From assembly GCA_036823295.1 (NCBI GenBank), contig DAISGD010000023.1:1-45067 (forward strand): a stretch of 45,067 nucleotides of DNA, read 5' to 3'. Position 1 is the stretch's first letter. Each line of letters begins with the position of its first letter. Shown here in pieces: positions 7,846 to 16,364 of the stretch. Position numbers and translations under genes: made by a program. This stretch comes from UBA4742 sp002403895. Lineage in GTDB: Bacteria; Actinomycetota; Acidimicrobiia; Acidimicrobiales; Acidimicrobilacustridaceae. The notes below the pieces were generated by a model. The model was not told the origin of the DNA and searched no databases. It worked only from the letters and a program-made list of their open reading frames with translations.

Positions 7846-7962
7846 TGCGGGGTACTCACTGGGGACCGGTTCGCTCGGGGACGGTCGCCCCCGAAGCGCC
7901 CCCGGCGGGGCCGGGGAAGCCCCCTCCCATCGGCCGCCAGGGGCCGGGCGTGAGGCCGGAGC

Positions 7963-8670
7963 TCACCCACGGTCACCAGACGAGTCGGACGGCTCAGACC
8001 GGCCAGGGGCAGGGATTCGGGTGCGGAGCCGGCCAAACAGGTCGTCGTCGAAGCCGAGCCGCTCCTGGACGGCCTGGCCCTTGGCCAACCGGAGCTCGGT
8101 GACGAGCTGCTCCACCTCGGCCCAGCTCGTGGCTCGGGGGCCATCCAGATGACGGTTGTAGGGCTGGTCGAACACGACCACGGTGTTGCCCGCCCGGCGC
8201 AGCTCGACCACGTTGTGGGGTGCGTCGTCGATGTAGGCATCGGCCTCGACCTCCGGCTTGCGCCCCAAGAAGCACAGGTCCCGATACGGGATGCCGACCT
8301 CGTCGAGCCAGGCCACGGTGTCGCCAACCGCCACCGCGTGGCTCCAGTTGGCGTACAGCCGATGGGTGATGAGGCGGATCCAGACGCCGGCGTCGCTCAG
8401 TCGCCACAACGCCTCGGCGACCCCTTCCACCGGGGGCATCGTGGCGAATATGCGATGCACGAGGATGGCCCGGCGGTGGAGCTCGTCGAACGACTCGTCG
8501 GTGAGTCCCCACTCGTGGAAGTTCCAGGTCTCCTGAGGGGGCAGCGACTCGGGATCGCGGTTCCACTCGGCGGCGACGACGGCACGGAAGGCGGCGGCGT
8601 GGTCTCCGCACACACCGTCGAGATCCACGCCGAGGACGAACTCAGCCGCTGCCGGCCCGCTGGTGGCCAT
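7963..8670 (-). CDS. 5'-nucleotidase (NT5C-type, HAD superfamily)
   Basis: About 235 residues from ATG 8670; an adjacent in-frame ATG lies at 8673. HAD motif I is GVDLDGV near residue 15, giving the Asp nucleophile and the general acid two residues later. Motif II is LITHR. Motifs III and IV are GRKPEVEADAYIDDAP, with the conserved Lys and the Asp-Asp metal ligands. The cap contains ETWNFHEWGLTDESF, typical of deoxynucleotidase-like NT5C proteins that dephosphorylate pyrimidine nucleotides. An upstream extension of the frame to 8766 would overlap the hydrolase gene and is low-complexity, so I reject it. The chosen start overlaps the end of the hydrolase gene's neighbourhood (stop at 8684) within a few bases, so the two are probably co-transcribed. 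Confidence 0.82.
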   Translation of the reverse strand: MATSGPAAAEFVLGVDLDGVCGDHAAAFRAVVAAEWNRDPESLPPQETWNFHEWGLTDESFDELHRRAILVHRIFATMPPVEGVAEALWRLSDAGVWIRLITHRLYANWSHAVAVGDTVAWLDEVGIPYRDLCFLGRKPEVEADAYIDDAPHNVVELRRAGNTVVVFDQPYNRHLDGPRATSWAEVEQLVTELRLAKGQAVQERLGFDDDLFGRLRTRIPAPGRSEPSDSSGDRG

Positions 8671-8683
8671 CATCGTGGCTTGC

Positions 8684-9379
8684 TCAGGGGGCCTGCGCCC
8701 CGAGGAACTCGAGGCCGGCGTCGAGGAAGCCGAAGTCCTTGGGGGTGGCGAAGTGGTCAACGCCACGCAGGACGACGAGGGTCGGATCGGCCAGGCGCTC
8801 GACCAGCGGGTCGGGGGGGCCGGCGAAGTCCTGATCGCCCAGCACCACCAGGACCGGGGACGTGATGCCGGCCAGCCCCTCGTTGGTCAGGGGGGGCGCA
8901 AGCCGCCGCAGGCAGGCGGCCAGGGCCAGCGGATCATTGCCCGGTTGGCTGGCCAGGCCCCGGAAGTACTGGCCCACCGGCGACTCGTCGGCCTCCGGGT
9001 GACCGGAGATGGCGTCGGCCAGCAGGGCGGAGCTGCCGTCGTGGCGGAACAGGTTGGCGCCCACCCCGGCCACCACCAGCCGTCGGAAGCGCTCCGGATG
9101 GACGCTGGCCAGGGCCAGCAGCGTCCGCGCCCCGAGGGAGAACCCGACGGCATCGACCGGTTCGTCGGGGAGTTGGTCGAACACGAGCTGCTCGAGCGCC
9201 TCGTACGCCTCGGGGTCGTGGGGCTTGGCTGATTCGCCGTGACCCAGGAGGTCGATCCTGATGGTTGGCCGGCCGGCGTCGGCCAGCAGATCCAGCCACC
9301 CGGTGTCCCCCCAGGTTCGGGCACAGGAGGTGGCGAACCCGTGCACGAGCGCGACAGGGATGGGGGACCTCTCCGGCAT
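8684..9379 (-). CDS. Alpha/beta hydrolase fold protein
   Basis: 231 residues from ATG 9379. The oxyanion motif HGFATS is at 13-18, the DLLGHGES strand at 43-50, and the nucleophile elbow GFSLG with Ser81. The acid is in VLGDQD and the catalytic His in GVDHFATP near the C-terminus. The fold is complete and compact, with a short cap. Substrate is unknown; such proteins are esterases, lipases or C-C hydrolases. A longer frame reaching 9814 overlaps the opposite-strand release-factor-like gene and is not supported by homology. The nucleotidase gene follows at once. Confidence 0.88.
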   Translation of the reverse strand: MPERSPIPVALVHGFATSCARTWGDTGWLDLLADAGRPTIRIDLLGHGESAKPHDPEAYEALEQLVFDQLPDEPVDAVGFSLGARTLLALASVHPERFRRLVVAGVGANLFRHDGSSALLADAISGHPEADESPVGQYFRGLASQPGNDPLALAACLRRLAPPLTNEGLAGITSPVLVVLGDQDFAGPPDPLVERLADPTLVVLRGVDHFATPKDFGFLDAGLEFLGAQAP

Positions 9380-9455
9380 GACCCGATCGTAGCCACCGAG
9401 GGTGGGCCGGCCCGAGACTCGCCCGTTAGGGTCCGAGCATGCACAGGTGCCGGCC

Positions 9456-9869
9456 GTGACCGAGTGGCTCGAGGTGACCCCGGACTGCGCGGTGGACGTC
9501 TCCGAGATCGCGGTGCGCTTCAGCCCCAGCGGAGGGCCCGGTGGCCAACACGCCAACAAGGCCAGCACCCGGGTGGAGCTGCGATTCGACATCGCCGGTT
9601 CCTCGTCGCTGACTGAAGGCCAACGGGCTCGTCTGCTCGAACGGCTGGGCGACGAGCTGCGGGTGGTGGCCGACGCCGAGCGCTCGCAGCTGCGGAACCG
9701 GGGGCTGGCCATGGAACGTCTTCGCCAGCGCCTGGCGGCTGGGTTGCGCGAGGAACGGCGGCGCCGCCCGACTCGCCCGAGCCGCGCCGCCCGGGCTCGC
9801 CGGCTCGATGCCAAACGGCGTCAGGGCGAGCGCAAGCGTGACCGGCGCCGCCCCGGTACCGGCGAATGA
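9456..9869 (+). CDS. arfB: ArfB/YaeJ-like peptidyl-tRNA hydrolase (GGQ ribosome rescue)
   Basis: 137 residues from GTG 9456 (other in-frame GTGs at 9402 and 9447). It carries the class I release-factor catalytic motif in SGGPGGQHANK, with GGQ at 29-31, followed by the beta-strand STRVELRFDI. The C-terminal tail is strongly basic (RPTRPSRAARARRLDAKRR), as in ArfB, which inserts this tail into the empty mRNA channel of stalled ribosomes. There is no codon-recognition domain, so it is not RF1 or RF2. It is divergent from the hydrolase gene and convergent with the GT2 gene, whose stop is directly adjacent. Confidence 0.88.
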   Translation: MTEWLEVTPDCAVDVSEIAVRFSPSGGPGGQHANKASTRVELRFDIAGSSSLTEGQRARLLERLGDELRVVADAERSQLRNRGLAMERLRQRLAAGLREERRRRPTRPSRAARARRLDAKRRQGERKRDRRRPGTGE

Positions 9870-10634
9870 TCAGGTCTGAAGCTGGCGGCCGCGGGAGCCG
9901 ATGGGCGAGTAGCGGACGATGCAGTAGGAGGCCCGCAGGCCGTCCTTCCAGCCGATCTTCTTGCCCTCCTCGTAGGTGCGGCCGTTGTAGCTGATGCCGA
10001 TCTCGTACACCCGCCACCGGCCGGCGGCGATCTTGGCCGTGATCTCGGGCTCGATGCCGAACCGGTCCTCTTCGAGGGTGAAGCTGTCCAGCACCTCGCG
10101 GCGGAAGATCTTGTAGCAGGTCTCCATGTCGGTGAGGTTGAGGTCGGTGAACATGTTGGAGGCCACCGTCAGCATCCGGTTGCCGATGGAGTGCCAGAAG
10201 TACAGGACCCGATGTGGACGACCACCGAGGAAGCGGCTGCCGTAGACCACGTCAGCCTTGTCGGCCAGGAGCGGCTCGAGCAGGTCGCCGTACTCCTCCG
10301 GGTCGTACTCGAGATCGGCATCCTGGACGATGACGTAGGGCAGCGTCGCCTCGGCGAACCCGCGCCGCAGCGCCGCCCCCTTGCCCTGGTTCCGTTCCTG
10401 CACCCGCACCCGAATCCGGGGGTCGTCGAACTCGGCCAGCACGTCGCGGGTGCCGTCGGTCGACCCGTCATCCACGATGATCAGTTCGCCGGTATAGGGC
10501 GATGCCATGACCCGATCGACTATCTCGCGGATGGTGGCCAACTCGTTGAAACAGGGCATGACCACCGACAGGCAGGGCGCGGGGCGGTCGGCGGCGCGCG
10601 ACCTCGCCGCGTCGGGTGATCGCGGATCGGTCAT
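9870..10634 (-). CDS. GT2 family glycosyltransferase (DPM1-like polyprenyl-phosphate sugar synthase)
   Basis: 254 residues. The GT-A fold has SVVMPCFNE at 23-31, DDGSTD at 55-60 and QDADLEYDP at 104-112, which supplies the metal-binding DxD. The protein lacks C-terminal transmembrane helices, like soluble dolichol-phosphate mannose synthase. Conserved C-terminal motifs are DMETCYKIFRRE, RFGIEPEI and ISYNGRTYEEGKKIGWKDG. It would load a sugar onto a polyprenyl phosphate to give the donor that GT-C enzymes use on the outer face. It starts 10 bp after the AftD-like gene and is the last of a four-gene operon. Confidence 0.9.
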   Translation of the reverse strand: MTDPRSPDAARSRAADRPAPCLSVVMPCFNELATIREIVDRVMASPYTGELIIVDDGSTDGTRDVLAEFDDPRIRVRVQERNQGKGAALRRGFAEATLPYVIVQDADLEYDPEEYGDLLEPLLADKADVVYGSRFLGGRPHRVLYFWHSIGNRMLTVASNMFTDLNLTDMETCYKIFRREVLDSFTLEEDRFGIEPEITAKIAAGRWRVYEIGISYNGRTYEEGKKIGWKDGLRASYCIVRYSPIGSRGRQLQT

Positions 10635-10644
10635 GGTCGGCCTC

Positions 10645-13600
10645 TCATGCTGGTTCCTCCACGCTGCTCCCGGGTTCTGATGATGGCAGGTCAGGGCTCT
10701 CGGCTGGTGCGTCCGGGGTGGACTCGCTCGACCGGGGGTCCGGGACGAGAAGGTCGCGGGCCGCTTCCACCACCAGCAAGAAGATGGCGGCCAAGGCGGG
10801 CAGGTTGGCTCGCATGAAGCGCTCGGGCCACAAGAAGTCAGCCACGTGGTGGTGTCGGTATTGGGAGATCACGATGTAGGCGTAGGTGAGGCTGAGGATG
10901 CCCACCGCCATGGCCGCGGCGAAGCCGCGACCTCGCCGCCATCGCAGGGCTACCACCGAGACGGTCGAAACCCCCACCACGATGACCGGGAGCGCCCAGC
11001 CGTGCAGTGGGGTGGTCAACGCCACGAAGAGCGCGAGCAGTCCGGTCACCACCACGGTGCTGACGACCGAGGCGACACCACCGCCTCCCCCCAAGGGCAG
11101 GGTCAGGGCGGGCTCGATCGGTTCGTCGGGGCGATTCACCAGGGCGTGGGCGTCTCGCCGCGGACGGCCGAAGGCCACCAGGGCAAGGCACACCACCAGA
11201 CCCAGCCCGGACAAGGCGATCGCTATCCACACGATCCGCTGGGGCGCGAACTCGACGTGGAAGGTCAGCGGGCCCGATCCGTAGACCGCCGGGTCGATCA
11301 GCCAGCCGTTGCCGTAGCCGTCGATCAGCTGCGGGGGGGGCAGCGCATGGCCGTTGACGGAGGCTTTCCATCCGTCGCTCCAAGATTGGCTCATCGCCAG
11401 CCAGAACGGCGCGTCGGCGTGGTCGACGGTGGCGTCGTAGCTGACTCGCCCACGGTTCGTGAGGGTGATGGCCGGCCCGGCGATGGCGGGATCGGCGGCG
11501 AGTTGCGCGACCGCCAGGGCGGCGCCGCCGCGCGCTGACGAGAGGGCCAGTTGGTCGATGTTGATGCCGAGGAGGTGACCTATCCCGGTCAGTAGCACGT
11601 GCTCTCCAGCGCTCATGGTGACCATGGGATCGCTCCCGCAGGCCGACACGGCAAGACCCTGGCGCTCGAGGGCGGCTTCCGTCGAGCCGGTCACCCGCAC
11701 CGCCACCGGTTTGTCGTCGATGGTGACCAGGTCGTTGCGACAGCCGCTGTCGAAGGTGGCGGCCGGCTTGGGCATCGCCACGCCGGGGATCCCCAGCTCG
11801 GCAATGGCGACCGGGGCGGTCACCTGGATGTCGGAGTACCAATCCTTGACCTGCTCCAGGCGCACGGCACTGATCCCGAAGCGCAGGACCCGGCCGGTCA
11901 CCGCCGGGAAGTCGACCGGCACCGACACCGTGGCGTTGGCGTCGGGCTGGTCCCCGATGGCCGGGAGCGGCACGTTCACGGCGCGGGACGGGTCGCCGTC
12001 AGGAGTGATGGTGAGCTGGGTGGGGACGGAATGACGGCCGTCGGCCACGAGCTGGAGATCGAGATGATCCAGGGTGCGGGTCTGACCCTGGTCGACCTGG
12101 AGCCATTGCTCGTCGACGCCCTGGAAGGATCCTCCCCAGAACGTCGATGGGTCCCCGTCCAGCGCGGCCGAGGCCCGTTGGGTCAGTGCCCCGCCCAGGT
12201 GGCTCGACGCGTCGACGGTGAGACCGCCATGGCCGGCGTCGGGCAGGCCCAACAACGCGTCGATCTGAGAGTCGGGAACGTAGTCCGACAGTCGGGCGGT
12301 GCCCGCCAGCCCGAAGCTTCGGGCGGTGGGCAGCTCCAGGAGCCGCTTGAGCCGGAACTCCTCGTCGAGGCGCACGGGCTCGGCTGGGTTCGACCGCAGT
12401 CGGGTGAGCACGAAGCTGAGCCGATGGGCCAGCGACGAGTCGCCCGCCTGGTCCAGGAGATCAACGGGCGGGCGGATCAGCTCATCCACATGGGCTCCGT
12501 CGATGCCCACCTCAGCGAAGCCGACCCCGCTCAGGCCGTCGTAGCGAGGCCGCTTGGGGATGTTCGTCTGGATCACTTCGATCTCGACTCGCTGGAACGT
12601 GCGGGAGGAGAAGGTGGCGGTCTGGCCCGGCTCGGCCCGTGACTCGAGGCCGAGATCCACGGTGACGGGATCCTTGCCGTCGAACCACAGCCGGGCCTTG
12701 GTGATGAACCGGTTACGGGTGAGGTTGATGGGTTGCAGGAGCTGGATGTGGTCGGTGGTGACGGGCTGGGCGAGGTCGATCTTGAGGCGCTCGCCGATGG
12801 GGTCGTCGATGGCGCCCACCCGCCATGCGCTCAGGGGATCGCCGTCCAGGGCGTTGGCCGGGCGATCATCCGGCGTGTAGGTGACCGGGTTGCCGTAGCT
12901 GGTGGCGGTGACGACCGCGTCCCCCCGCTGCACGCTCACCGTATAGGCGTCGTCACCGGCATTGGGAAACAACTCCAGACGCTGGTCGGTGGGGTCGTAG
13001 GGGGCGACCTCGCCGGCCTCTTCGGTGTAGCCGTACTGCTCGCGGATCGTGCCCCATCGCTCCGCTCGCTTCCGGTTCGTGTCAGTCACCAGCAGGTCGG
13101 CGTCGTCGCGGTAGATCCCGTCGAATCCGGTGGGATCGCCGGCATAGGAGGCCGAGAAGAAGCTGGCCTGTGCCGGTTTGATGAGCCCCACCCCGGCGCC
13201 GTCCACCATCCCCTCGGCGTTGCCGGCCATCAACAGTGCGCCCTTGGCCGAATGGGTGTGGACCACCCCCAACGCGTCGTCCACTGCGAAGACCGCCACC
13301 GCGGGCGGGTTGGTCAGGCCGGGGCGCTCACCGAGCAGGGTCTCGTCGATCATCGGCTGTTCAGGCCCGGCCACGTTGGGTGTGGTCGTGCCGAAGTCGA
13401 GCACGTGGGTGAGCCCCGGGGAATGCTTGAGGATGTCCCACATCTGACGAGGGCGGACGATGCGGAAGCGCTCGTATTGCAGGTCGCTGCGGTCGACGAT
13501 GGTCCCCGCCGCCATGATCTGGGCGATGGGGGCGACGGCGCGGGGATCGATGGTGTCCTCGTGGAGACGATGATCGAGGGCGTCGAGCAGCGAGGCGGAT

Positions 13601-15168
13601 TGCGCCGAGCCGTACTGGAACAGCTCCCGTGAGGCGTAGCCCCGGTCCATGAGCCCCGGGGTGACGGGATCGACGGTGTTGCCCCAGCGATAGCTGGCGA
13701 AGTCGCTCCCGGGCAGTTCGAGTACGCGGGTGCCGTCGTCGTGGGCTTGCAGGTAATCGGCAGCCTGCTGCCAGTATTCGGGGATCTGCTCGGGCCGCTG
13801 CAGGTTCTTGGCCACCATCTCGCCCGTCCACAGCGTGGGCAGGTTGGCGAAGATGAGTACGGCCGCCAGGGCCGTCACCGGCAGCGTCAAGCGGGGGAGC
13901 ACCCGGCCCAGGGCCGAGACCCCGGCTCCGAGGAACAGAGCCAGACCCAACGCCACCAGCGGCACCGCTCGGGGGGTACTGCGCAGGGAGAGCCCGGCGT
14001 CGGTCCGGGTGAAGGCCTTGAACAGGGCACCCACGGCCGATGGGTTGTCCCACGGGTGGGCCGCGATGGCCGTCAGCGCGCCCACGACTACCACAGTCAG
14101 GAACAGGGCCCGGTAGCGCCAGCGCACCACGGCGGCGGCGAGGAGGGCAGCCAGGGGGATGGTGTAGCTGAGCGACAGAATCACCTTGTTGAGGGTGTAG
14201 GTGGTGCTCGGCTCGATCCAGGGGCCGAGCTTGTCGCCGCCGTAGAAGAACCAGTACCCGAGCCCGCGCAGCACTTCGGGGGCGCTCGACACGGTGGCCA
14301 CCGTCCGGTATGACTCCGTGTAGCGAATCACCGGCAGCCCGAAACGACCCTCGGCCCACAGCCCGGCGATCCACCACAGCGACGTGGCCAGGGTGAGCAC
14401 CCCGATCCGCACGGTCACGCCGACGGCCTGGCGTAGCGTGGCCTCCTTTTCGATCCACACCCCGTGCACCAGGTAGAGCAGTGGTCCCAAGCCGACCAGC
14501 AAGAGGGCGGTGGCATTGATGCCGCCCACCGTCAACACGACGAGGGCGAACAGCGCTGGGTAGCGCCAACCGCCGCGCCGCAGCGACTTGGCGGTGAGGG
14601 CGATCAGCCACGGTAGGGCCGCCCACGGCAACAGGATCACCGAGATGCGGGCCGAGTAGTTCAACAGGTACGGGCTGAACATGTAGGCCATGGACGCCAC
14701 CAGAATGGCGCCCCACTGCTGCCGTCGGTCGCCTCCGTCGCCGCCGGCCCATCCCAGGGTGCGACACAGGAAGCGCACGCCCATCCCGGCGGCGAAGATC
14801 ACCGTGCCGATCCAGAGACGCTGGGCCACCCAGTCGGGCACGCCTAGCGCGTCGAACAGCCAATAGAACGGACCCATGGGCCACAGGTAGCCGATGTATT
14901 GGTGGGTGACGGTGCCCAGCCCGATCTGCGTGTTCCACACGTAGGGGGCGTCGGCCAGGACCTTGCCCGGGTTCAGGTAGAGATAGGTCTTCGTGTCGGC
15001 ACCGACGACACCCGGTGACGTCAACAGCAAGGGGATGTAGGTGAGCAGCGCCGGCACTATGACGGTGCCCCACCGGCCGAGCCAGCCCGAGCGCCCGCGA
15101 CCTTCTCGGCGGGAGGTGGCAGTCGGTAGGGCCGCGGCCGCGGGACCGGCCGGGGAGGGTGCCGTCAC
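10645..15168 (-). CDS. AftD-like alpha-(1->3)-arabinofuranosyltransferase family protein, copy 1
   Basis: 1507 residues from GTG 15168. The N-terminal 500 or so residues form a multi-pass GT-C membrane region, including GADTKTYLYLNP and HQYIGYLWPMGPFYWLFD, the hallmark of the AftD/DUF3367 family. A long extracytoplasmic part follows with two discoidin-like (F5/8 type C) carbohydrate-binding segments, one around NALDGDPLSAWRVG and one around ALDGDPSTFWGGSF. Several transmembrane helices close the protein (IVWIAIALSGLGLVVCLAL and others). In mycobacteria AftD adds branching arabinose to arabinogalactan and lipoarabinomannan from a polyprenyl donor; the sugar used here is unknown. The start overlaps the GT4 stop in a GTGA, so translation is probably coupled. 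Confidence 0.88.
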   Translation of the reverse strand: MTAPSPAGPAAAALPTATSRREGRGRSGWLGRWGTVIVPALLTYIPLLLTSPGVVGADTKTYLYLNPGKVLADAPYVWNTQIGLGTVTHQYIGYLWPMGPFYWLFDALGVPDWVAQRLWIGTVIFAAGMGVRFLCRTLGWAGGDGGDRRQQWGAILVASMAYMFSPYLLNYSARISVILLPWAALPWLIALTAKSLRRGGWRYPALFALVVLTVGGINATALLLVGLGPLLYLVHGVWIEKEATLRQAVGVTVRIGVLTLATSLWWIAGLWAEGRFGLPVIRYTESYRTVATVSSAPEVLRGLGYWFFYGGDKLGPWIEPSTTYTLNKVILSLSYTIPLAALLAAAVVRWRYRALFLTVVVVGALTAIAAHPWDNPSAVGALFKAFTRTDAGLSLRSTPRAVPLVALGLALFLGAGVSALGRVLPRLTLPVTALAAVLIFANLPTLWTGEMVAKNLQRPEQIPEYWQQAADYLQAHDDGTRVLELPGSDFASYRWGNTVDPVTPGLMDRGYASRELFQYGSAQSASLLDALDHRLHEDTIDPRAVAPIAQIMAAGTIVDRSDLQYERFRIVRPRQMWDILKHSPGLTHVLDFGTTTPNVAGPEQPMIDETLLGERPGLTNPPAVAVFAVDDALGVVHTHSAKGALLMAGNAEGMVDGAGVGLIKPAQASFFSASYAGDPTGFDGIYRDDADLLVTDTNRKRAERWGTIREQYGYTEEAGEVAPYDPTDQRLELFPNAGDDAYTVSVQRGDAVVTATSYGNPVTYTPDDRPANALDGDPLSAWRVGAIDDPIGERLKIDLAQPVTTDHIQLLQPINLTRNRFITKARLWFDGKDPVTVDLGLESRAEPGQTATFSSRTFQRVEIEVIQTNIPKRPRYDGLSGVGFAEVGIDGAHVDELIRPPVDLLDQAGDSSLAHRLSFVLTRLRSNPAEPVRLDEEFRLKRLLELPTARSFGLAGTARLSDYVPDSQIDALLGLPDAGHGGLTVDASSHLGGALTQRASAALDGDPSTFWGGSFQGVDEQWLQVDQGQTRTLDHLDLQLVADGRHSVPTQLTITPDGDPSRAVNVPLPAIGDQPDANATVSVPVDFPAVTGRVLRFGISAVRLEQVKDWYSDIQVTAPVAIAELGIPGVAMPKPAATFDSGCRNDLVTIDDKPVAVRVTGSTEAALERQGLAVSACGSDPMVTMSAGEHVLLTGIGHLLGINIDQLALSSARGGAALAVAQLAADPAIAGPAITLTNRGRVSYDATVDHADAPFWLAMSQSWSDGWKASVNGHALPPPQLIDGYGNGWLIDPAVYGSGPLTFHVEFAPQRIVWIAIALSGLGLVVCLALVAFGRPRRDAHALVNRPDEPIEPALTLPLGGGGGVASVVSTVVVTGLLALFVALTTPLHGWALPVIVVGVSTVSVVALRWRRGRGFAAAMAVGILSLTYAYIVISQYRHHHVADFLWPERFMRANLPALAAIFLLVVEAARDLLVPDPRSSESTPDAPAESPDLPSSEPGSSVEEPA

Positions 15169-16361
15169 GAGGGAGTGGGGATGCCGCGGCGCTGGTTGCG
15201 CCGCGTGGCCTCCCGGGCGAGTGGTGTGAGGACGCCGACCGCGGTGGCATCCCAGGTGAAGGTGGCCGCCCACTTGCGGGCCCCCTCGCTGAGCCGTACC
15301 CGCAGATCGTCATCGGTCAGTACCGTCTCGAGCTTCTGGCGCAGATCACGGGACGAGTCGGCCAGTAGACCGGTGACTCCGTCATCCACCGAGTCGGTGT
15401 GGCCGTTGATCCGGGTGGCGACCGCCGGCGTGCCGCAGGCCGCCGCTTCGGTGAGGGTCATGCCCCAGCCCTCGGCGATGGACGCGCTGGCCACCACCCA
15501 GGCCTCGCGGTACAGCTTGAGCAGCTCCTCGTCGGAGATGTGGCCGGCCAAGCGGATCCAGTCGTCGGCGTCGAGGTCGGAGATCTGTTGTTGCAGAGCG
15601 AGTCGTTCGTAGCCGTCGCCCACGATGACGAGTTGGGCGGCGGGGACCTTCTCGCGCACCTCGGCCATGACCCGGATCATTTCGTCGAAGCGCTTCGGCG
15701 CCATGAGGCGGCCCACCGCTAATACCAGCGGTGTCGGGCTCTTGGGGCCGACCGGGGTGAAGCGGGAGTCGATCCCGGGAGGGACGACGCTGATGTGCTC
15801 GGGACGGAAGCGCAGGTAGTCGATGAGCTCGTGGCGCGACGACTCCGACAGGGTGACCAGGGGGGTGCGGCGGTAGAACGGCGGGGCGATGTGCCGCTCC
15901 ATGAACTCGCCATACGGGGCCAGCTTCTCTTCCAGCACCATGCGCCACATTTCCTTGTGGACGTGGTGAACCACGGCGATGTGGGGGCAGCCGGCCCACA
16001 CCGGGCTCAGATACGGGGTGCCGTTCCAGATCTCCACCAGCCCGTCGAAGGGCCCGGTCCGGCGCAACATCTCCGACAGGACGGTGGTGGGGAACACCAT
16101 GAACCGGCCGTGCCTGCGGATGATGCGGTACCCGTCACGCAGTTCAGTGAAGGGCCGCCCTTGGGCGTACGACGTTCGCACGGTCACGTCGATTCCGGCC
16201 TCGGCCCAGCGTCGCACCACCTCGTCGGCGTGGACCTCGGATCCGCCGGCCTCGACATCGGCCAGGTCGCGCCAGGCCAACACATGGATGCGGCGCAGCC
16301 CGGCGGCCCTTGCCAACTCGGAGATCTCCGCGATCGCGGGGCGGCCGCCGTCGCTCGTCAT
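15165..16361 (-). CDS. GT4 family glycosyltransferase, copy 1
   Basis: 398 residues, GT-B fold. The N-terminal domain opens with IHVLAWRDLADVEAGGSEVH, whose GGSE loop is a usual acceptor-site element. The linker has VVPPGIDSRF. The C-terminal donor domain has AVGRLMAPKRFDEMI, then SIAEGWGMTLTEAAACG with the E-x7-E nucleotide-sugar motif. It transfers a sugar from an activated nucleotide on the cytoplasmic side. It lies 3 bp after the FAD-oxidoreductase gene and overlaps the AftD-like gene by 4 bp. A close paralogue is at 31184-32371. Confidence 0.92.
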   Translation of the reverse strand: MTSDGGRPAIAEISELARAAGLRRIHVLAWRDLADVEAGGSEVHADEVVRRWAEAGIDVTVRTSYAQGRPFTELRDGYRIIRRHGRFMVFPTTVLSEMLRRTGPFDGLVEIWNGTPYLSPVWAGCPHIAVVHHVHKEMWRMVLEEKLAPYGEFMERHIAPPFYRRTPLVTLSESSRHELIDYLRFRPEHISVVPPGIDSRFTPVGPKSPTPLVLAVGRLMAPKRFDEMIRVMAEVREKVPAAQLVIVGDGYERLALQQQISDLDADDWIRLAGHISDEELLKLYREAWVVASASIAEGWGMTLTEAAACGTPAVATRINGHTDSVDDGVTGLLADSSRDLRQKLETVLTDDDLRVRLSEGARKWAATFTWDATAVGVLTPLAREATRRNQRRGIPTPS

Positions 16362-16364
16362 GGA

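Noticed and set aside
9402..9814. Extension of the alpha/beta hydrolase upstream into the ArfB-like gene
   Set aside because: The extra residues have no homology and lie antisense to a gene with a clear GGQ motif; ATG 9379 gives a normal hydrolase start.
10846..12880. Several plus-strand frames inside the AftD-like gene
   Set aside because: Shadow frames without motifs, in a region fully explained by the minus-strand gene.
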